Shown: one piece after another, positions 1-6,969 of the stretch
How positions within the stretch are numbered: position 1 is the first letter of the stretch
Layout: every line of letters starts with the position of its first letter
Assembly (NCBI RefSeq): GCF_003347635.1
Contig: NZ_QDFY01000013.1
Coordinates: 32,594-96,593 of the forward strand
Direction: 5' to 3'
From: Sphingosinicella terrae
Lineage (GTDB): Bacteria > Pseudomonadota > Alphaproteobacteria > Sphingomonadales > Sphingomonadaceae
Length of the DNA stretch: 64,000 nt
Position numbers and translations under genes: made by a program
The notes under the pieces: generated by a model
Told to the model about the DNA's origin: nothing
Databases searched by the model: none
The model's input: only the letters and a program-made list of their open reading frames with translations

Positions 1-192
1 ACGATCAGGGATCATGCCTCTACCGGCGGTATCGGCGCCCGCCTTTGTGACCGGCTCATCGGGCAGGCCGCGGCGGCAAACGGAATCGTCACAATCGTGA
101 CCTGGAAGGTCACGCACATGCGCAGCCTGTTCCCGGACCTGGAGGTCCTTTCACCGCTCGAATTCCAGAAAAGCGGCAACAAGGCGACTTAG
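1..192 (+). CDS. PIN-domain protein, C-terminal fragment (cut by window edge)
   Basis: An open frame runs from the first base to a TAG at 190-192 and gives the last 63 residues of a protein whose start lies outside the window. The visible part has the shape of a PIN-domain C-terminus: an acidic residue in a helix (CDRLIGQAAAANG), then a strand of the type VTIVTWKVTHM, then FPDLEVLSPLEF. This matches the usual 'lvT.nvkhF...levlsP.eF' ending of PIN ribonucleases. PIN proteins are often toxins of type II toxin-antitoxin systems, but no partner is visible here. The family call rests on pattern resemblance only. Confidence 0.5.
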   Translation, partial: TIRDHASTGGIGARLCDRLIGQAAAANGIVTIVTWKVTHMRSLFPDLEVLSPLEFQKSGNKAT

Positions 193-424
193 ACGCCGGC
201 GACTCCGGCCCGTGCCCAGTCCGGTTCAGGGATCGTCGGCGAAATCGAGGCGAGGGAGGCGGTCGCCGAACAAGTTCCGCCCGCCACGAGCCGGAGGCCG
301 GCAAGGTCGGGTGTTGCGCAACGAGGCGCCTTGCGCTCTAATCCGCGCCGCCGGTCAGGGCACCGGATCGGCACAATCGGCTTATCGACGCGGCGGGCGC
401 TGCCACTCTCTTCGAGGAGGCGGC

Positions 425-1954
425 ATGCCCATCGATCTGAACAGGCGCCACCTGCTGGCCGGCGCCGCCCTGCTCCCCGCGACCTTTTCGGCGGGCACGC
501 CAAACACCGGCCCATGCGAAGCCGACTTGGGATTCGACCGGCTGTTGCGGCCGACGGTCCGCACGGCCGATTCCGGCCGCTGGACGCTCGCCGAGCGGAT
601 GGCCCACCATCATGTCCCCGCCGTCGCCGTCGCAATACTTCGGGACGGCCGCCTGCACCACGTTCGCGGCCTTGGCCGCCTGGCCGCCGGAGCCTCGGCA
701 GCGGCTGGACCGTCGACCTTGTTCTCGGTCGGGTCGGTCAGCAAGGTCGCGACCGCGGCGCTCTGCCTGCGGCTGGTCTCGCTCGGCCATCTCGACCTCG
801 ACCGCGACGTCGGGCGGTGGCTGAGGCGATGGCGGCTCCCGCCCGGACCGGCGGGCGACGACGCACCCGTCACGATTCGAATGCTGCTCTCCCACACCGC
901 CGGGCTGAACGTGCACGGCTTCGCCGACTTTCCTCCCGGCGCCGAACTGCCGACGCTGGGCCAGATCCTGGCCGGCGCCGCGCCCGCCCGCAACCGGCCC
1001 ATCGCCCGCATCGGCCGGGCCGGCGAACGCGCTCGCTATTCGGGCGGCGGCTACATGGTCGTCCAGGCGGTGCTGGAGGACGCGATGGGCCTGGCCTTCG
1101 AGCGCCTCGCCGCCGATCATCTGTTCGCGCCGCTCGGCATGGCGCGAAGCTTCTTCTCGGCGGCGCTCTCGGCGGACCAGGGCGACATCGCCCGCGCCCA
1201 CGACCGCGAGGGCAATCCGGCGGCGCTCCCCCGCGGGTGGCAGAGCTTTCCGGAGCTCGCCGCCTCGGGTCTGTGGACCTGCGCACTCGATCTTGCACGC
1301 CTGATCGCTGCCCTGACCGGCAGCCATCGCGGCTTCGCGAATGCCTTCCTGCCGCGCAGCCTGGCGATGGAGATGATGATTCCGGTCTCGCCGGGAACGT
1401 TCGGGCTCGGGCCGCGCCTGGCCGGCCATGGCGAATCCGCGATCTTCCACCATGGCGGCGCCAATGACAGCTACAAGGGCTGGATCGAGGGCCATCTCGC
1501 CAGCGGCGACGGTCTCGCCATCCTGACCAACGGCGCCAATGGCGACGTGCTCGGCGACGAGATCCGCAACGCGGTGTCCGACGCCATGGGCTGGCCGGGC
1601 GATTGGTCGGTCATCGCCCAGGCCGCGAACGGAAATGACTTCCTCCCCGCTTATGCCGGGCGCTATGCCCGACGCCCCGACCAGCCGCTCGAACTGGCCG
1701 GCGCGCTGGACGCCGCCTTCGATCATGCCTCGATCGGCATCGAGACTCGGGAAGGCGGGCTCGTTCTCGTCGCCGGCGAGCGCCGCCTCGGGCTGGCGCC
1801 CCTGACCGGCAGCCGCTTCGTCATGCCCGATTTCTACATCCCCGCCGACACGCTGCAGCTCGAATTCAAGCGCGCCGCCGACAGGTCGGTCGACGGGCTG
1901 CTCGTGCTCGGCGGAGGCGGCATTTTGCTCTTCGACCGCGCACGCGATAGCTGA
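425..1954 (+). CDS. Serine hydrolase, beta-lactamase/D-alanyl-D-alanine carboxypeptidase family, exported
   Basis: A 509-residue protein of the class C beta-lactamase/esterase fold (Pfam Beta-lactamase type). The ATG at 425 is chosen because a GAGGAGG ribosome site lies just upstream and the next residues form an export signal with a twin arginine (NRRHLLAGAALL). The SxxK nucleophile motif is at S104-V-S-K107. A YSGGGY block stands where the second catalytic tyrosine motif is expected, and an HHGG block replaces the KTG element, as in many family esterases. Family members act on peptidoglycan peptides, beta-lactams or esters; the substrate cannot be told. The C-terminal 150 residues resemble the beta-barrel extension of such hydrolases. 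Transcribed alone. Confidence 0.8.
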   Translation: MPIDLNRRHLLAGAALLPATFSAGTPNTGPCEADLGFDRLLRPTVRTADSGRWTLAERMAHHHVPAVAVAILRDGRLHHVRGLGRLAAGASAAAGPSTLFSVGSVSKVATAALCLRLVSLGHLDLDRDVGRWLRRWRLPPGPAGDDAPVTIRMLLSHTAGLNVHGFADFPPGAELPTLGQILAGAAPARNRPIARIGRAGERARYSGGGYMVVQAVLEDAMGLAFERLAADHLFAPLGMARSFFSAALSADQGDIARAHDREGNPAALPRGWQSFPELAASGLWTCALDLARLIAALTGSHRGFANAFLPRSLAMEMMIPVSPGTFGLGPRLAGHGESAIFHHGGANDSYKGWIEGHLASGDGLAILTNGANGDVLGDEIRNAVSDAMGWPGDWSVIAQAANGNDFLPAYAGRYARRPDQPLELAGALDAAFDHASIGIETREGGLVLVAGERRLGLAPLTGSRFVMPDFYIPADTLQLEFKRAADRSVDGLLVLGGGGILLFDRARDS

Positions 1955-2024
1955 AACGTTTGCCGCCGCGCTTGCGGCGCGGGCCCTTCCGTGTAGCGTG
2001 GGGCCGTGCCGCGAGGGAGGGGGA

Positions 2025-2456
2025 ATGGCCCAGCACAGCACCTGTCTTTCGCCCTTCTGCGGCTATTGGGCGGACCGCTATCTCGCCACCTGCCCGCGCT
2101 GCGGGCGGATGATGCGTCCCGACGACGAGATCGTCGGTCGCGGCGGCCATGTCGTCTGGTGCGGCCTGATTCTCGTCGCGGCGATGGGCGGCGTCGCCTG
2201 GGCGCTGGGACCGAAGGTGCTGCAAGCGCTCACGGATCCGCTCGCGCCGGCGGCGCCACGGCCGACGGTGCTGCAGGCGCAGCTGGCGATCGGCCTGATC
2301 CTCCTCATGTTCGCCGGCGGCGTCGCCTTCCTGCTCAACGGCATCGTCATGGTGGCTCGGGCCCGGCCGATGCGCTGGCTCACCCTGGCCGGAATTTCCT
2401 GCATCGTCCTGGCCGCCCTCGCCGCGCTCGGCTTCGCTGCCACCACGCTTGCGTAG
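2025..2456 (+). CDS. Zinc-ribbon membrane protein of unknown function
   Basis: A 143-residue protein. It begins with a short cytosolic part holding two cysteine pairs (CLSPFC and CPRCG), suggesting a zinc ribbon. Three hydrophobic segments follow (about residues 43-62, 84-106 and 117-140). The ATG at 2025 is preferred over one 27 bases upstream because GGGAGGGGG precedes it. I do not recognise a family with a known function. It sits between a hydrolase and a convergent sugar dehydrogenase, so context gives no clue. Confidence 0.6.
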   Translation: MAQHSTCLSPFCGYWADRYLATCPRCGRMMRPDDEIVGRGGHVVWCGLILVAAMGGVAWALGPKVLQALTDPLAPAAPRPTVLQAQLAIGLILLMFAGGVAFLLNGIVMVARARPMRWLTLAGISCIVLAALAALGFAATTLA

Positions 2457-2489
2457 GCCGCCGCGCGGCGGCCTACCGGAAGCGGTGAC

Positions 2490-3653
2490 CTAGCCCGCCG
2501 GCGTCAAGTGCAGCAGCCTTCCGCCGCGGCCCTCGCGGCTGTCTTCGAGCAGATAGAGCGATCCGTCGGGCGCCTGCTCGACCTCGCGGATGCGCGCGCC
2601 CATCGGCCAGCGCCCGGCCTCGCGCGCAGCGTCGCCATCGAGGTCGACGTGGATCAGGGCCTCGCTGGACAGCCCGGGCACCAAGGCGTCGCCGCGCCAT
2701 TGCGGGAACAGGTCGCCGGTATAGACGATCATGTTGCCGGGGGAGATGACCGGCGTCCAGGTGACCTTCGGCGCGGCGAATTCGGGCCGGGTGCTGTGGT
2801 CCGGGATCGGCCGCCCGTCATAATGATCGCCGTCGGACACGATCGGGTAGCCGTAATTGGCGCCCCGCTGGACGAGATTGAGCTCGTCGCCCCCCTCCGG
2901 GCCCATCTCGATTTCCCAGAAACGCCCGTCCGGCGCGAAGGCGAAGCCGAGCGGGTTGCGGAGTCCGAGCACCCAGATCTGCGCGGCGACACCGCCGCGA
3001 TCGGCGAAGGGATTGTCGGCGGGGACGCTTCCGTCCGGATTGAGCCGGAGGATCTTGCCGAGATTGGCATTCATGTCCTGCGCCGGATCGAACTTCTGGC
3101 GGTCACCGGAGCTGATGAACAGATGCCGGCCGTCGGGGGAGAAGAGCAGGCGGTGGGCGTAATGGCCGCGACCGGTCACCTTGGGCTGCTGGCGCCAGAT
3201 CACCTGAAGGCCTTCCAGCCGCGCGGCATTGCCGTCGACGACGAGGCGGCCGCGTCCGACGGCGGCGCCGCGCGTATCGCCTTCACCCGCCTCGGCCCAG
3301 CTCAAATAGATGATGTTGTTCGTGGCGAATTCAGGGTGCAGAATGACGTCGCCCAACCCGCCCTGGCCGCCATGGTCGACTTGCGGCACGCCGGAGACGT
3401 CGATCGCCGCGCCTCCGACCGTCCACAGCTTCAGCGCCCCATGCTTCTCTGTGATCAGCGCCTGACGGCCGCCCGGCAGGAAGGCCATCGCCCAGGGCTC
3501 GCTGAACTGGCCGACCGGCTGCACCCGGAAGGGCTGAGCGCCCGTATCCTGCGGCTCCGACTGCGCGGCGGCATTGCCGTCGGCGACGCCGCCATTGGCG
3601 GTGCAGCCGATGAGGGCGAGGGCGGGGAGGGCGAAGGTCCGGAACGCGCGCAT
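2490..3653 (-). CDS. PQQ-dependent aldose sugar dehydrogenase-like lipoprotein (GSDH/YliI family)
   Basis: A 387-residue beta-propeller protein of the soluble glucose/sorbosone dehydrogenase family, which oxidises aldose sugars with pyrroloquinoline quinone outside the cytoplasm. The start at 3653 gives a lipoprotein signal (MRAFRTFALPALALIGC), so it is probably membrane-anchored. Family blocks are visible: PGGRQALITEKHGALKLW near the start, RNPLGFAFAPDG, and GPEGGDELNLVQRGANYGYP near the calcium/PQQ site. Longer in-frame starts upstream would destroy the signal peptide. No PQQ biosynthesis genes are in the window, so cofactor supply is unknown. Monocistronic. Confidence 0.85.
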   Translation of the reverse strand: MRAFRTFALPALALIGCTANGGVADGNAAAQSEPQDTGAQPFRVQPVGQFSEPWAMAFLPGGRQALITEKHGALKLWTVGGAAIDVSGVPQVDHGGQGGLGDVILHPEFATNNIIYLSWAEAGEGDTRGAAVGRGRLVVDGNAARLEGLQVIWRQQPKVTGRGHYAHRLLFSPDGRHLFISSGDRQKFDPAQDMNANLGKILRLNPDGSVPADNPFADRGGVAAQIWVLGLRNPLGFAFAPDGRFWEIEMGPEGGDELNLVQRGANYGYPIVSDGDHYDGRPIPDHSTRPEFAAPKVTWTPVISPGNMIVYTGDLFPQWRGDALVPGLSSEALIHVDLDGDAAREAGRWPMGARIREVEQAPDGSLYLLEDSREGRGGRLLHLTPAG

Positions 3654-3931
3654 GTCTGGTCTCCCTGATCGGTGGCTTCCGGTCCCGTTCCAGAAGGGGC
3701 GGAGCACGTCAACGGTTCCATTCGCGCTCCGGCGACGGCGGGCGAAGCTTCGTCGAAGCGCCGCCGGAGACCGGCCGGGGCTTTCGCTCTTGCTTGCCCG
3801 CATTCGCTCGGGCTTGCGCCCGCCGGCGCGGGCTGCCGCGAAAGCCCGTCCGTCCGGCGCGGAGCCGCCCGTGCAAAGGTGCATCCGGCAGGCCGGGCCG
3901 TTCCGCCGACGGCTGCAACGCCCTAATTCGC

Positions 3932-3960
3932 TTGCCGGATATTTCCCCCGCCCCTATATA
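3932..3960 (+). promoter_or_regulatory. Candidate sigma-70 promoter of the rimP-nusA-infB operon
   Basis: TTGCCG (3932-3937) is followed after exactly 17 bases by TATATA (3955-3960), in the 372-base gap between the divergent sugar dehydrogenase and rimP. A short hairpin (CCGATG...CATCGG, about 3962-3983) lies in the predicted leader. The rest of this gap shows no gene-like frame. No other promoter-like pair as good was seen nearby. Confidence 0.55.
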
Positions 3961-4025
3961 GCCGATGCCTTTCTCGACATCGGTGACGTTGTTGAGGCTG
4001 GTCCCGGGGGTCGGGGCCGGCGCGG

Positions 4026-4598
4026 GTGAACTTTACTTACGAGGACGAGTTGGCGGATCTCGCACGCCTGACCGAGTTGATCGAGCCCGAGGCGGAAGCC
4101 GAGGGCCTCGCCCTCGTGCGCGTGATGATGATCGGCGGCAAGGACGATCCGACGCTCCAGGTCATGGCCGAGCGGCCCGACACGCGCCAGCTCACGCTGG
4201 CCGATTGCGAGCGGCTTTCGCGCCGCCTCTCCGAGCGGCTCGACGCGCTCGAGGCCGAGGGCGCCGATCCGATCGAGGGCGCCTATCGGCTCGAGGTGAG
4301 CTCGCCGGGCATCGACCGGCCGCTCACCCGCCGCCAGGATTTCGAGGACTGGAAGGGGCACGAGGCCCGGATCAGCCTCGCCGAGAAGAGGGACGGCCGC
4401 CGCGAGTTTCGAGGCGAGCTGGTCGGCCTCGACGGCGACTCTGTCGTCATCGAAGTGCCCAAGCTGGGCGAGACCAGGCTCGAGCTGGCCGCCATCCACT
4501 CGGCCAAGCTCATGCTCACCGACAAGCTCATCGAGGCGACCGCTCCGCTGTCCGCGGAGGGCGCCGACCAGATCATTCAGATGGAAGGACAGGACTGA
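4026..4598 (+). CDS. rimP: Ribosome maturation factor RimP
   Basis: A 190-residue RimP (YhbC/DUF150 family), which assists assembly of the 30S subunit in the cytoplasm. Recognised by position directly before nusA and by blocks such as LTLADCERLSRRLSERLD and YRLEVSSPGIDRPL, the family signature, followed by an SH3-like C-terminal half. The GTG at 4026 gives the usual short lead (MNFTYEDELADLARL). No strong ribosome site is visible before it. It is longer than the E. coli protein because of N- and C-terminal extensions, common in alphaproteobacteria. It ends 4 bases before nusA and is the first gene of the operon. Confidence 0.95.
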   Translation: MNFTYEDELADLARLTELIEPEAEAEGLALVRVMMIGGKDDPTLQVMAERPDTRQLTLADCERLSRRLSERLDALEAEGADPIEGAYRLEVSSPGIDRPLTRRQDFEDWKGHEARISLAEKRDGRREFRGELVGLDGDSVVIEVPKLGETRLELAAIHSAKLMLTDKLIEATAPLSAEGADQIIQMEGQD

Positions 4599-4602
4599 CA
4601 TC

Positions 4603-6210
4603 ATGGCCACCGCCGCCTCTGCCGTTTCCGCCAACAAGGCCGAGCTGATCGCGATCGCCGATGCCGTCGCGCGCGAGAAGCTGATCGACCGGATGATCGT
4701 CATCGAGGCGATGGAGGACGCGATCCAGCGCGCCGCCCGCGCACGCTACGGTGCCGAGAACGACATCCGCGCCAAGCTCGACCCGACGTCTGGCGACCTG
4801 CGCCTGTGGCGCGTCGTCGAGGTGGTCGAGGAGGTCGAGGACTATTTCAAGCAGGTCAGCCTCGAGGACGCCCAGAAGCTCCAGCCCGGCGCCAATCTCG
4901 GCGACTTCATCGTCGATCCGCTGCCGCCGATCGAGTTCGGCCGCATCGCCGCCCAGGCCGCCAAGCAGGTCATCTTCCAGAAGGTCCGCGACGCCGAGCG
5001 CGAGCGCCAATATGAGGAGTTCAAGGACCGGGTCGGCGAGATCATCACCGGCGTCGTCAAACGGGTCGAGTTCGGCCACGTCGTCGTCGACCTCGGCCGG
5101 GCCGAGGGCGTCATCCGTCGCGACCAGCAGATCCCGCGCGAGGTGCTTCGCGTCGGCGACCGCACCCGCAGCATCATCTCCAACGTCCGCCGCGAGAATC
5201 GCGGACCGCAGATATTCCTGTCCCGCGCCCATCCGGACTTCATGAAGAAGCTGTTCGCGCAGGAGGTGCCGGAAATCTATGACGGCATCATCGAGATCAA
5301 GGCGGCCGCCCGCGATCCCGGCAGCCGCGCCAAGATCGGCGTGCTCAGCCACGACAGCTCGATCGATCCGGTCGGCGCCTGCGTCGGCATGAAGGGAAGC
5401 CGTGTCCAGGCGGTCGTCCAGGAGCTGCAGGGCGAGAAGATCGACATCATCCCCTGGTCGCCCGACCTCGCCACCTTCGTCGTCAATGCGCTCCAGCCGG
5501 CGACGGTCAGCCGCGTCGTCATCGACGAGGAGGAGAGCCGGATCGAGGTGGTCGTCCCCGACGACCAGCTCAGCCTCGCCATCGGCCGCCGCGGCCAGAA
5601 CGTCCGGCTGGCGAGCCAGCTGACCGCCTCGGCGATCGACATCATGACCGAGGCCGATGCCAGCGAGAAGCGCCAGCGCGAGTTCGTCGAGCGCTCCGAG
5701 ATGTTCATGAACGAGCTCGACGTCGACGAGACCCTGGCGCAGCTGCTCGTCGCCGAGGGTTTCGGCGCGCTCGAGGAAGTCGCCTATGTCGAGGCCGAGG
5801 AGCTGTCCTCGATCGAGGGCTTCGACGAGGAGCTCGCGGCCGAGCTGCAGAACCGCGCCGCCGAGGCGCTCGAGCGCCGCGAGGCGGCCGCGCGCGAGGA
5901 GCGCCGCGGTCTCGGCGTCGAGGACGCTCTCGCCGAGATCCCCTATCTCACCGAGCAGATGCTGGTCACTTTGGGCAAGGCCGGGATCAAGACCCTCGAC
6001 GACCTCGCCGATCTCGCCACCGACGAGCTCATCGCGCGCCGCCGGGTCGAGCCGCGCCGTCGCCAGGAGAGCAGCCGGTCCGAGGACAAAGGCGGCATCC
6101 TCGCCGAATATGGCCTGAACGAAGAGCAGGGCAACGAGATCATCATGGCCGCCCGCGCCCACTGGTTCGAGGAAGAAGGGGAGGACGCGGTTGCGGAAAC
6201 TCCCCAATGA
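4603..6210 (+). CDS. nusA: Transcription termination/antitermination factor NusA
   Basis: A 535-residue NusA, an RNA-polymerase-binding factor controlling pausing, termination and antitermination. Domains in order: N-terminal RNAP-binding domain (about 1-130), S1 (about 135-200), KH1-KH2 (about 230-350; VGACVGMKGSRVQAVVQEL and AIGRRGQNVRLASQLT), and two C-terminal helix-hairpin repeats (AR-type, about 370-520; LLVAEGFGALEEVAYV and LGKAGIKTLDDLADLA). The C-terminal repeats are typical of proteobacterial NusA. Starts at an ATG 4 bases after rimP and is probably co-transcribed with it. Confidence 0.97.
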   Translation: MATAASAVSANKAELIAIADAVAREKLIDRMIVIEAMEDAIQRAARARYGAENDIRAKLDPTSGDLRLWRVVEVVEEVEDYFKQVSLEDAQKLQPGANLGDFIVDPLPPIEFGRIAAQAAKQVIFQKVRDAERERQYEEFKDRVGEIITGVVKRVEFGHVVVDLGRAEGVIRRDQQIPREVLRVGDRTRSIISNVRRENRGPQIFLSRAHPDFMKKLFAQEVPEIYDGIIEIKAAARDPGSRAKIGVLSHDSSIDPVGACVGMKGSRVQAVVQELQGEKIDIIPWSPDLATFVVNALQPATVSRVVIDEEESRIEVVVPDDQLSLAIGRRGQNVRLASQLTASAIDIMTEADASEKRQREFVERSEMFMNELDVDETLAQLLVAEGFGALEEVAYVEAEELSSIEGFDEELAAELQNRAAEALERREAAAREERRGLGVEDALAEIPYLTEQMLVTLGKAGIKTLDDLADLATDELIARRRVEPRRRQESSRSEDKGGILAEYGLNEEQGNEIIMAARAHWFEEEGEDAVAETPQ

Positions 6211-6246
6211 GACCCTAGCGGCCCAGGCTAGCGACGGTCGCCTCGT

Positions 6247-6270
6247 CCCCTCCCCGTTTCCGGGGAGGGG
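6247..6270 (+). repeat. Perfect GC-rich hairpin covering the ylxR-like gene's ribosome site
   Basis: CCCCTCCCC (6247-6255) and GGGGAGGGG (6262-6270) form a 9-base-pair stem with a six-base loop between nusA and the next gene. The 3' arm contains the only good Shine-Dalgarno sequence of the gene starting at 6274. There is no T-run, so it is not an intrinsic terminator. The C/T-rich versus G/A-rich arms match the other dyads at 9508-9531 and 9604-9625. Confidence 0.7.
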
Positions 6271-6273
6271 CCT

Positions 6274-6969
6274 ATGCTGAGGACCGAGAAGAGCGTCCCC
6301 GAGCGGACCTGCATCCTCACCCGCCGCACCGCGGGCCGGAGCGAGCTGATCCGGCTCGCGCTCGGCCCCGAGGGGCAGGTGGCGCCTGACGTGCGCGCCC
6401 GCGCGCCTGGGCGCGGCGCCTGGATCGGCGTCGATCGCCCCACGCTCGAGGCGGCCCAGGCGAAGGGCAGGTTGAAGGCGGCGCTGGCGCGGGCCTTCAA
6501 GACCGGCGACCTCCGGATCCCCGACGATCTCGGCGAGCGCGTCGAGGCGGCGCTGCGTCAGGCGGCACTCGACCGGCTCGGGCTCGAGGCCAAGGCCAGC
6601 AATTTGATCAGCGGCAGCGACAAGATCGAGGTCGCGGCGCGGCGCGGGCAGGTGCGCCTGCTCATCCACGCCGCCGATGCCGCCGAGGAAGGGCGGCGCC
6701 GGCTCGACCAGGCCTGGCGAGTCGGCTCGGAGGATGAAGGAAGCGGGCGCCAGGGGGTGGTTTTTCCGGCGGGACGAACCATATTGTCGTTGGCGCTCGG
6801 CCGCGAGAATGTGGTACATGTCGCCATCGTGGATGGGGCCGCGGCAGCGCGCATCGGCCAGGCGATCGACCGCTGGCGCGCTTTTCTCGGACGTGAGGCT
6901 GGGCTAGGAGCCGCTCCGGCGGAGGCGTCCGGCGCGCCCGAAATGGAATTTGGTGAAGGATCAGAATGA
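6274..6969 (+). CDS. YlxR-family RNA-binding protein (DUF448) with L7Ae-like C-terminal domain
   Basis: A 231-residue protein found between nusA and infB in many bacteria. Residues about 1-80 form the YlxR domain (RTCILTRR, ELIRLALGP, APGRGAWIGVDRP; the GRGAW block is the signature). Residues about 100-190 resemble an L7Ae/YlxQ-like RNA-binding domain (LGLEAKASNLISGSDKIEVAARRGQVRLLIHAADA). Family members are nucleic-acid-binding proteins of the translation/transcription operon; the exact role is not settled. The stop overlaps the infB start (ATGA at 6966), suggesting coupled translation. Its own ribosome site lies inside a hairpin. Confidence 0.9.
   Translation: MLRTEKSVPERTCILTRRTAGRSELIRLALGPEGQVAPDVRARAPGRGAWIGVDRPTLEAAQAKGRLKAALARAFKTGDLRIPDDLGERVEAALRQAALDRLGLEAKASNLISGSDKIEVAARRGQVRLLIHAADAAEEGRRRLDQAWRVGSEDEGSGRQGVVFPAGRTILSLALGRENVVHVAIVDGAAAARIGQAIDRWRAFLGREAGLGAAPAEASGAPEMEFGEGSE

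Noticed and set aside
193..424. A gene between the PIN fragment and the serine hydrolase
   Set aside because: Longer upstream starts of the hydrolase frame exist but lack a ribosome site and break the signal peptide. No separate frame has supporting features.
4573..6819. A 748-codon minus-strand frame opposite nusA
   Set aside because: Antisense shadow of nusA with repetitive Asp/Leu/Glu content.
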